DNA of 64,000 nt from Arachis hypogaea (taxonomy: Eukaryota > Streptophyta > Magnoliopsida > Fabales > Fabaceae). Below the pieces are notes generated by a model. That model was not told the DNA's origin, ran no database searches, and saw nothing but the letters and a program-made list of their open reading frames with translations. How positions within the stretch are numbered: position 1 is the first letter of the stretch; each line of letters opens with the position of its first letter. Positions 55,238-64,000 of this stretch are shown piece after piece. The stretch lies in the NCBI RefSeq assembly GCF_003086295.3, contig NC_092051.1, positions 67,767,772 through 67,831,771 of the forward strand, read 5' to 3'. The position numbers and the translations under genes are program-made.

Positions 55238-56691
55238 TTTGGTGTTGCACACCAAAATAATTTAAGAGTGAAGGATGCTAAGTTTGGTGTTCCACCAAAT
55301 TCTCATTTAAAAACACATTCTCACCTTCTGCATAAAAGGTTGCTAGTTCCAAGCAATCAGATGAACCATTGAACCATTGTCTGTCTTCTAGTTTTTAGTT
55401 TTATAAACTTCAGCAAAGACAAAAGGGTTTCATATATGATTAATTTGATGCATGAGAAATATTGGCAAGGGACTAAGTTTGGTGTTCACACACCAAAGTA
55501 AGTTCAAAAGCCCGCAAATAATTCTTGCATACTAACCAGTTGCCCAAGGGCTTGAGAAACATGCAACTTCTAAGGATTATGCAGGAAAACATTCAATCTG
55601 TGAGAGGGATCTGCATCATCATCCAAAGGAGGAGCAACAGATAGAAGTAATGATGATAGAAGGAAAAGCTGAAAGACACTCCCAGCAGGTTGTATTGACA
55701 CTTAATCCTTGTTGCTGTGAAGCATTTTTAATCTAGAAATTCCTATATGTCTTGCTGAAGTGTTCAATTAAGTGCAAGTGGAGATGCTTGCTAAGAATGC
55801 TAGCTTGCATATTCATCCATCATTAGCTTGAATTTTGTTTTGTTTCCCTTCTGCATAAATAAAAGAAAAATGTTTTATTTAGAAAAGTGGTTGTCCAATG
55901 TTGTAGAAATTAGGATGAGGATTCAGTGGTGGTATTTGTTTGATTTAATGGTTAGCTCAAATAACAAAAGCTGCATAATAACATGTTCTTTGAAGTGTGA
56001 ATTAGTTTGCTACTATAAAGTCCTTTATTAATGAAATTCCCTTGATAATGAAGCCAAATAAGAAAGAAAAAGAAAAAGAAAAAAGCCAAGAATTGGCAAA
56101 GAAACAAACAATAAGGCTAGACACCAATAGCTTGGACCTTAGGACATATGCCTGTGGTGATTTTGTACTGGGATATGCTTGGACAAGTAGGTTCTGAGGA
56201 GTATTTTGAAACTTGGCCACTTAGATCAACTGATCTGGGATTGCCAACTGAAAGTCCACCATCAAGAGCTACCTAGTTACAAAACATTTAGTAATTCAAA
56301 GATATGCTGGGCATCAATGTTCCTAGGAAGAAATTGTGAGCCATGTGTCTGTGGTGAAGAAGTGTTGAGCAAAATTTAGCCAAAAGGCTGCTGCAACACT
56401 TGCCACCAAGCTTTCATTAATAAATAAGGCTTCTAAAGCAAAATAAAAAAAGAAAAAGCTCACAGGGATCAAGCAAAAGCAAGGCATTATAGCAGCAACT
56501 CTAATGAACCTTTAAGGAAACATTTCTTATCTGTCAGCAAGGAATAAATGAGCTGCCACTGTCTGCATAAAACCCCATGAACCAAGTTCAATTATCTGCT
56601 AAATAAGGACAGGCATACTTCTCAGTTTCATTTCATTTTCTCTTATGTTTAGTGCTTGCTTGGGGACAAGCAAGGTTTAAGTTTGGTGTTG
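55238..56691 (+). other. E5 3-prime region with hairpins and PPT
   Basis: Hairpins TTTGGTG-TTGCA-CACCAAA (55238-55256), TTTGGTG-TTC-CACCAAA (55283-55299) and TTTGGTGT-TCAC-ACACCAAA (55478-55497), each within CTAAGTTTGGTGTT. The sequence next to the LTR is TTTAAGTTTGGTGTTG (56676-56691). Loops and order agree with E0 (9478, 9417, 9211). No protein-coding support in the remaining 1.1 kb. Confidence 0.65.
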
Positions 56692-58950
56692 TGATGACAA
56701 GTCATCTTATGCTAGCTTTTCAAGCATTTTTCACTTGTTTCATTAGGTTTTATGCACTTTCTTGCATTATAAGTAAGTAATTTGGAGTGGATTAGCATGG
56801 TTTTGTTGAATCAATCAACCATCCTTTATTTGACACTAAATTATGAGGTTTAAGCTAAAATTAGTTGGATTTTGAATAATTTATGAACCTTGTAAATTTG
56901 GTGATGCTTTGATTGGTTGTGTTGATTACTTGTAGGTGAAGAAATGGTTGAAAAAGGAAATTTTTGGCACGCTTTTGAAGATAAAGCACGCTTTGGACCT
57001 TAGGCCATGCTTTGGAAAGCGTGACCTAAGGAAACAAAAGCGTGGCGCACAAAGGAGGCAAGGGCGCTCAGTTAAATTACTTAACTAAGCGCTAGTGGAG
57101 AATCAAAGCAGCATGACCAAAGGACCAAGGCTTAGGGCGTTAAGTGAAGAGAGTTAACTGAGCGCCCAAAGAAGAAGGCAAACCTCATGGCACTCAGTTA
57201 ACTTTTCCTACCTTTTTCGTGCCCCCCCCCCCCCCAAGAAAGAAATCAAAGCACAGCAAGCAAAATGGGGGAGCCAAGGATCGAACCTTGCACATGAGGT
57301 ATGAGGGGCGCTACTCTTAACCAAAGGAAATTGCCAAAATGCAACCTCCAAGGCTCGAACCAAGCACCTGATGGAACCAAGGGGAGCGCTACTCCACTTT
57401 GCAAAGGAAATTGGCACCAAATTTGCACCCACCAGGATTCGAACAAGGAGCCTCAAGCCAAAAAGAAAATTGCTACACCAAAGCAAAAGGGGCACTCAGT
57501 TAAAACTTCTTCACTGAGCGCTACCTTGTGCAACAAAAATTGGCCGAATTGCTTCCACCAAGGCTCGAAGCTGGCCTCACTCAAACAGCCAGGGGCAAGT
57601 TAACAAAGTTAACTTAACGCTATGAGGCACGCACAAGGAGGCTATGCAAGGCACACTCAAGGAAGCCTGTCACGCACCAAATTGAAGGGCAAAGGCATGT
57701 GTAGCGCTCAGTTAAAAAAGCCGAACTGAGCGGTCCCCTGGAGCCAAGCACCATGAGCAATTTTAACAAGACTTGAAGCACTCAGTTAACTTAGTTAACT
57801 GAACGCTCCCCTGGAGGTGCACCATGGGTCCAATTATTATTCAATTGCCACTTTGGATCCAATTCTTCACCAAATGAGAAGCCCACTCCAAATTCTGAAG
57901 ATCAAAAATAGAGAGCGTATAAATAGGAGTTAATTTGAGTGAGAGAGGAATTTTTTTGACCTTTTAGACCTTTTTGACTTTTTGCTTCTTTTTTGTTTTG
58001 AGATTGGATTTGGGAATTGGGATTGAGAGTTGAGTTCTCTCCTCCTTGTTCTCACTTTCGCATTTCTTGCTTTCTGTTTTTGAATTGTGGATAGAGATTG
58101 AAGGAATTCTGTTTCAATCCCTGATCTAAATTCATCTTTGTTCTCTTCTACATAATTCTAAGGAATTGTGAATTAGATTAAGCTTTCTGATTTCGTTTCC
58201 ATTTCTTCTGCTACATTTGCTATCTACTCTTGGAATTTGAATTGAGATTGAAGAGCTTCATTGATTCTAAGTTTGAGGATCATCTTTTACCTCTCTTCTC
58301 AAGTGTTCCAAGAAGTGGATCTGAATTTCCTTTACTATTTTAAAATTTTTTTTCTTCTGCAAATTGTTCTCTGTTGGATCAAGGAAGGAATTGAGATCTA
58401 GACTTGTTTTCTAGTCTCATTGAGCCTCTGAGCTCTTGGATTTCTTTCCTAGCTCTTGCAATTAAGTTGAATCTACTCTCTGTTTGGTTCTTCACTGCAA
58501 TTTTCAAATTCTATTTAGATCTACTACATTTATTTCATCTTCTTTGCTTTTTGTTGTTAAATTCTGAATCTCAGCATCACACACCCTTTTATTATTCAAG
58601 CAATTTACATTTCTTACACTCTAAGCTTCAGCTATTTACATTTCTTGCAATTTAAGTTTCAGTCATTTACATTACTTGCACTTTAAGATTCAGCTCTTTT
58701 ACTTCTTCTGCTCATTAATTTACTGTCAATTCTCCCTCTCCCTTTTAGTTTCATGCAATTTAGCTTCTGTTGGTTACAAATCACTCAAATCATCAACTGT
58801 TTGCTTAACTAAATCAACCACCTAACTAAAATTGCTCAATCCTTCAATCCATGTGGGATCGACCTCACTCATGTGAGTAATTACTACTTGATGCGACCCG
58901 GTACACTTGCCAGTGAGTTTAGGTGTTGAAATTCCATTTTCAACCCATCA
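56692..58950 (+). repeat. 3-prime LTR of E5
   Basis: 2259 bp. Same order as the 5-prime LTR but without the 153-bp duplication. Poly-C run of 14 at 57223-57236 against 10 in the partner. U5 ends CAACCCATCA. Confidence 0.92.
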
Positions 58951-58955
58951 ATGGG

Positions 58956-59354
58956 AAGGAAGGAATTCCATAACTCACCCTAAGTCAAGGTTCTATTTAT
59001 GTTTTGAACAACTTTTCCACCAATTTTGAGTCTTACTTGTCATAATTACATACATAGTTCTTTTATTCCTTCATTAGTTAATTAATTTCAATTTTGATTG
59101 TTCTTTTATCTCTTTATTGTTTGCTTTCTTATTGAAAACACCCATTTGACTTTCACAACCAAAAATTGTGCACACTTAGACACTAGTTCATAGGAAAGAC
59201 TACCCGAGGTATAACTACTCTCGGTTAATTTGATTTGAATTGTGACATCTTTGAATTAAAATTTGATTTGAGTATTACTCGTTGGCTTGGAACTATACTT
59301 GCAACGGAATTATTTTGTGAAAAAAAATTCTAAGCCGACGGTTTTGCTCTTTCA
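58956..59354 (+). repeat. 3-prime LTR of E4, second piece
   Basis: Continues the LTR after E5 (AACTCACC, AGTCAAGG, CAATTTTGAGTCTTACTTG). From about 59200 it diverges strongly from 43720-43865 and ends TTTGCTCTTTCA instead of CTATTCATCA, although the TSD is perfect. Confidence 0.82.
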
Positions 59355-59359
59355 GTACT

Positions 59360-61373
59360 CAAGGATGAGTTGATGATTATTGGAAATGTTTCCTCCCCAC
59401 CAACAAATGCATATTTTAGATGAGGTGGCAGAGGTTTCAGTTCTAACTTTGGTGCCTCCTCTTTCTTTCCTTCAAGTGAATTTTCAGTTACTTGCTTCTC
59501 TTTGGCATCTTCATCTTAAATCCGTTGAAATTCTTCCTCTTGTTCTTCAAGATGGCTTGTCTCAAGTTCTTCTTCCACCAAGGTTTCTATCATCTCCACC
59601 CTCATATGGTTCTCTTTCTCAGAGGGGTATTGCATTGCCTTAAAGACATTGATGATCATTTGCTCATTATGTACCCTGAGAACCATTTTACCTTTTTCTA
59701 CATCAATGATGGCTCTTGCTGTAGCTAAGAAAGGTCGCCCCAAGATAATTGAGTTGTGTCCCTCCTCTTCCATATCTAGGATTACAAAGTCAGCAGGGAA
59801 GATGAACTCCCCAACCTTCACCAATAAGTTTTCCATAACTCCATTAGGTATTTGAGTGATCTATCAGCCATTTGAAGTGACATTCTGGTGGGTTTAACTT
59901 CCTATATTGACAGTTTTTTCATCATGGAGAGAGGTATCAAATTTATACTAGCACTCAGGTCATAGAGAGCTTTTTCTAATGTTATGTTTCCTATGGTACA
60001 TGATATGAGAAAACTCCCTAGGTCCTTGAGTTTTGGTGGAATACCTCTTTGAGTTACAGCACTGCATTCCTGGGTGAGGATCATAGTTTCCTTCTCTTTC
60101 CAGCTCCTTTTGTTGTTGATAAGTTCCTTGAAAAACTTTGCATAGAGTGGTATTTGTTCTAAGGCATCAGCTAGCGGGATGTTGATCTCCAATTTCTTGA
60201 AAATCTCCAAGAACTTAGGGAATTATTGATCCTTCATCTCCTTGTGCAATCTCTGAGGGTAAGGTAGTAGAGGGACATATGGTTTTACCTCCTCTTTCTG
60301 CTCTTGTGTTTGTGTCTCTGAGACTTGCTTGCCTTTCCTTGAAGCTTGTAGTTCATCATCCTTCTTGGGATCCTCCTTGTCATTTTTCTCAGCCTCTGTC
60401 TCTTCCTTGCCGTCAACATTGCTATCTTTTCCCAATGTTTTACCACTCTTAAGTTGTATTGCCTTGCACTCCTCCTTTGGATTAGGAATGGTGTCACTTG
60501 GGAAGGCATTGATTGGCCACTCAGCAGGTTACTTAGATAGTTGCCCTATTCGTCTTTCAAGATTTCTCATTGATGCTTCATGGTTCTTGCTTGCCATCTT
60601 TTGGTTCTTCATGAGTTTTTCCATCATCATCTCTAGATTAGAGATTCTTTGAGACTCTTGATGTTGTTGTGGTTGTGGATGAGAGGTTGGTTGTTGATGG
60701 AAGTTGGTTGGGGTGTTTGAAGGGTTATTTTGTGGGTAGAATCTGGATGTGGAACCATTATTTTGTGGTTTTCTGTATGGATTATTTTTAGTAGGGTGAT
60801 GGTTTTGGTTGCTTGTTTTGTGAAAGTTATTGGGGTTAGAGTTCCTCTGTCATTGGTTCTGGTTTTCTCCCCATCTCAAGTTGGGATGGTTCCTCCATGA
60901 AGAGTTGTATGTGTCCCCATGAAAGTCATTTTGGGAAGAACTTCTATTGTGCATATACTGGACATGCTCAGGCTGCTCCTCATTGCTGTACACCTCAAGG
61001 CTTTCTTCAGTTTGCCCCCCCATGTATTTGGAGCTTGACTTGTTGTACTTATTGCTGCCAATTAAAGTCTATCCATCCTCTTTGCCATCATGTTCATCTA
61101 CTGCTAAAGTTGCTGATGCATTAGCTTGTTCTAGGCTAGGATAGCATCCACACCCTCAAGCTCATAGACACCTCTCTTTGGAGTTGCTTGTCTCTCCAAG
61201 GAGTAAAAGTATTGATTGTTAGCCACCATATCTATGAGATCATGTGCCTCCTATGAAGTTTTCATCATTTGAGGTAACCCTCCTGAAGAGTAATCTAATG
61301 CCTTTTTTGCTTTCATAGAGAGGCCCTCATAGAAGTTCTGGAGCTTCACCCATTCACTAAACATATCTGGAGG
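59360..61373 (-). pseudogene. E0 gag C-terminal half and protease (broken)
   Basis: From 61373 down the minus strand encodes PPDMFSEWVKLQNFYEGL (gag core), then MVANNQYFYSLERQ, a Gln/Asn-rich part and KEMKDQ. The protease part follows (60210-59516) with KKLEINIPLADALEQ, the active-site text ALYDLSASINLIP, where the Gly of DLGAS is Ser, and VILDMEEEG. The left end (59400-59360, LELKPLPPHLKYAF) leads into RT, which resumes at 42304 after E4. Stops lie near 60220, 59870 and 59515. The gag N-terminus is cut off by E6 at 61374. Confidence 0.85.
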
Positions 61374-61739
61374 TGATGACAAGTCATTTTGTGCATGTTT
61401 TAGTAGAAATTTTTATCTATTTTTACTTGGTTTTCATGCATTTTTAGGCAATAAGTAAGTGCTTGGATGAGAAATTCATGCTTGTACTGATTCAGTCAAA
61501 TATTGTTGATTTTATGCATTTTCATGAGATTTTGCGAGATTTAGTTGATAATATGAATGATACAAGATTTGATGATTATGCCAAGACTTTGATGTATCTG
61601 TTTGGTTGATGACATGCAAGAAAGAAGCAAAAAAGCACAAAATAAGCTCAAAAGAAGAATTTTGGACACACTTTGAAGTTTGAGCACGCTTTGGAACCTT
61701 AGGCCACGCTTTTAAAAGCGTGGCCCATGATTTAAAAAC

Positions 61740-62205
61740 AATGATTGCTCTTGGCGCGAGAGCGCTCTGTTTGTTGTCAAAGAGCGCTTGTGATAGTGGA
61801 GCAAGAAAAATTCGCAAGTGACTCGTACGCGTCGAAGTGACATTTCTGAAAGACCACGCGTACGCATGCATGATGCGTATGCGTGGGTGTGGCATCTGTG
61901 AAGATCCACGCGAACAAGTGGATAGAGCGGCAGTGTGGAATTGATTTTTGAAGATCCACGCCTACGCGTAGGGGACGCGTACGTGTGGGAGCACTCTTAT
62001 TTCTAGCGCCACGATCTTTTGGAGAGCGCTGCTATGGATGCGCACACGTATAGCACGCGTACGCATCATAAGGGCAAATTCTGAAGGTCATGCGTACGCG
62101 TGGGTGACGCGTATGCGTAGATGTGCCAAAATGCAAAATGGTGCGCACGCCTGGGTGACGTGTGCTTGTGGGTGTAAAAGCGCTCCGTTCTCCAAATGAA
62201 CGCTA
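61740..62205. repeat. Palindromic word array in the E6 LTR
   Basis: Words ACGCGTACGCG, GCATACGCGTGG and GAGCGCTC in both orientations, 170 bp or more upstream of the TATA box. Confidence 0.72.
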
Positions 62206-62378
62206 CGTTCTCCTGGGAGCATAATTTTGGCTCAATTGATTTCATTCCAAGCCTATTTGAACCACACAAGCATGCAAGCCCACTCATATCACTCAATGAA
62301 GGCCACAAGGATCATCTAGAATAGGAATTTTATTTAATTGTAATTTATTTTCAATTTCATTTGTAATTTAGGGAAGCC

Positions 62379-62386
62379 TATATAAA
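62379..62386 (+). promoter_or_regulatory. TATA box of the E6 LTR
   Basis: TATATAAAGG within GCCTATATAAAGGC, itself a near palindrome. Confidence 0.6.
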
Positions 62387-63178
62387 GGCTTTAGTTTCAT
62401 ATTCTGAGGGGGGAATTCTAAATGTCTCACCGACAGTAGGAGTAGGAAGAGAATAGAAGGCTGGAGGATTAGAGACTCCAGAGCTCTCTTGGAGGATGAG
62501 AGACTCCAGAGAGCTTAGCATAGTTTGATACACTTTCTTCTCTGCACTTTACATTTCTTTTGTATTGAATTTAGTTTAGCCAATGCAACTTCAGTTTTTG
62601 ATAATTCTCTTCTGTAAATTTCCCTTCTACAAATTTTACAATTCAGTTTACAGTGAGCTTCATTTACATTTTTGCAATTTAGATTTCTTGCAATTGTTCT
62701 TAGAGCTATGATCCACTGAACCCCAATCATTAGGGGAGGAGCTTTGTTATGATTTACATGATTTAGTGAACTTCTTCTTCTTCTCAATTCATTTGTGTAG
62801 CTATAGGATATCCTCTGTTTTAATTGAGATTAATTCACTCCGGAAGGGGGTTTAAATATGTTGAATGCTTGTGTGAACCTCGGAAGGTGAATCATAAGCA
62901 TTAGAACTGAGGCTCTATCCTTCACAACTCTCTTGATCAACACCATTCGGGAGGAATTGAGATCTTGAGAGATTGTGTGGCTTATGGATGAGAGACATGC
63001 ACTTAACCTTTTTTCATGACAATTAGATCGAGGAATTGGCAAGAATAATTGTGATTAGAGAGATTGGATTGCCAAGGAATTGGGATCCAATCAATTTTAA
63101 TCTGCCATAGATCTACTCATATAATTGAGAAGGAAGTTGAGACCCATTGGATTCATTGTGGGTTATGATATCTCCAAT

Positions 63179-64000
63179 TGTAACAACCCTAGTTTTTGAA
63201 AATCAAATAATTAGTTATTTGTGATTTATTATATTTGTTGATAACTTTATTTTAAGAAAATTATTTTACTAAAGATAATTAAATACATTTTCATGATAAT
63301 TGAAGTTTAAATTAATTAGAATTTTTATATAATCTTTATTGGATATTTGGTACAATTGAAATTATAAGTTTGATAATTGAAAAATTAGAATAATTGTATA
63401 ATTTAATTTAAATAAATTCTATTTTGAATGAATTATGTTATTAATTTGAACTTCTAAAAATTATTTTATTAGAAATGATTAGATTGATATTTATAAATAC
63501 TTTAAGTTTAAGTCAATTAATATTTATGTACAATTTTTATTATAATTAATTATTTTATAAATTGAAATTAAAGTTTCAGAGATAGAAAAATAATAGAGAT
63601 TTGTATGATCTAATCTAGAAAATTGATATTTGAATTTAAATTGTACTTTACAAAATATAATTAACTTGTTCATTTTATAATGTAAATTAGAAATAATTGA
63701 TTGAACTTAGCAATATATTGATAAATAATGTTCCTAAATATTTTTAATAAAGTATATTTGATTTTAAAATTACTCTACCTTCCAATTTTATCAAAATATC
63801 TATTCATAGCTATCCATTATTCTTTTATAAAATCCTAATTCCTAACCCTAAATTCCCAAATTCCCAAATTGAGAAAACAGAAACCCTAATCTCCTCTAAC
63901 CCTAACAGCCGCTGAAACCCCCTTCCCCCAAACTCAGCAGCTTAGACGCACAAACACTGGAGAAACAATAAACAGAGAGAACGGAGAGTGCAGAGAAAGG
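63179..64000 (+). repeat. E8: start of a further repeat, probably an LTR of another family
   Basis: The homology to the E0/E6 LTR stops at CCAAT (63174-63178) and TGTAACAACCCTAG begins. It is AT-rich for 600 bp, then has CCTAACCCTAAATTCCC and a purine-rich end, as in an LTR U3 with start-site region. TGTAACA-type starts are known from Ty3 chromovirus LTRs. The right end and type cannot be decided in this window. Confidence 0.45.

Larger units (their letters stand above)
49531..58950 (+). mobile_element. E5: non-autonomous gag-protease LTR retrotransposon
   Basis: LTRs 49531-51945 and 56692-58950. The flanks ATGGC (49526-49530) and ATGGG (58951-58955) are a 4 of 5 TSD. Confirmation: the E4 LTR text resumes correctly after it. 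PBS at 51952-51969 is perfect for tRNA-Asp. The interior has gag, protease, an integrase-tail-like end, the two-hairpin element and three hairpins before the LTR. RT, RNase H and the integrase core are absent. Its protease resembles that of E0 (VILDxxEEG, FLATARAIIDIE), so E5 is probably a deletion derivative of the E0 family. Confidence 0.92.
42310..59354 (+). mobile_element. E4: non-autonomous LTR element with accessory ORF
   Basis: TSD GTACT at 42305-42309 and 59355-59359. The first LTR is 42310-43865; the second starts at 48365, is interrupted by E5 and ends at 59354. PBS at 43872-43889 (tRNA-Asp), PPT at 48348-48364. The interior is 4.5 kb and lacks gag, RT and integrase. It has the accessory ORF, a CG-rich array and a 3-prime region with three PPT-like tracts. 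It sits in the RT of E0. It is related to solo LTR E3. Confidence 0.9.
61374..63178 (+). repeat. E6: LTR (plus orientation), truncated by E8
   Basis: Starts TGATGACAAGTCATTTTGTG after GGAGG in the E0 gag. U3 array at 61740-62205, TATA box at 62379-62386. The R/U5 part (62700-63178) aligns with the inverted E0 LTR (6430-6900). The end is missing, since E8 begins at 63179. Confidence 0.8.

Noticed and set aside
63830..63910. CCCTAACCCTAA-like text (also 34790-34830) as interstitial telomere repeat
   Set aside because: Only a few imperfect copies of CCCTAA mixed with other text, as is common near plant start sites. Plant telomere repeat is CCCTAAA in long runs.

Overview
This window is plant nuclear DNA made almost entirely of transposable elements. 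No host single-copy gene, tRNA or rRNA gene was recognised. The LTR ends (one begins TGATGAGCGGATAATTTATA and ends in CGTGCACCA) and the Athila-type Ty3 elements primed by tRNA-Asp recall pericentromeric heterochromatin of a legume, most likely peanut or a wild relative (Arachis). The genus is inferred from memory of such repeats, not from a search.

The layout is a nest of insertions read from target-site duplications (TSDs). Positions 1-6039 hold older LTR pieces and 3-prime regions of Athila-like elements, plus a 1.7-kb MULE (1618-3352, 9-bp TSD). Element E0 (minus strand) runs from its 3-prime LTR at 6040-7880 through the window; its pol and gag lie in four blocks (9646-10142, 32435-33114, 40700-42309, 59360-61373). 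Its 5-prime LTR is not in the window. Into E0 went E1 (10143-32434, TSD TGCCC), solo LTR E3 (33115-40694, TSD TTCAT), E4 (42310-59354, TSD GTACT) and E6 (from 61374). A solo LTR E7 (14900-29202, TSD ACTAT) sits in E1, and E2 (15741-28482, TSD GCTCC) sits in E7. A CACTA transposon (33202-38756, TSD TCT) sits in E3. E5 (49531-58950) sits in the 3-prime LTR of E4. E8 (from 63179) interrupts E6.

E2 is the only element with gag, protease, RT, RNase H, integrase and an env-position ORF in one piece, but each ORF is broken by stops or frameshifts. E1 and E4 lack gag-pol and carry instead a related accessory ORF that I do not recognise. E5 keeps gag and protease and then jumps to what looks like the integrase tail. 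E1 shares LTR ends, PBS and PPT with E2 and so could have been moved in trans by E2-like machinery.

The most unusual signals are non-coding. (1) LTR families carry arrays of different palindromic words in the same U3 position, and in several elements an internal array repeats the word of that element's LTR. (2) LTR 5-prime ends fold into terminal hairpins whose stems co-vary between families. (3) A two-hairpin element with compensatory changes lies 11-57 nt after the last ORF in four elements. (4) The sequence abutting the 3-prime LTR (PPT) is repeated three or four times in the 3-prime region at conserved spacing, in two different lineages. All were read by eye and need folding and alignment to confirm.
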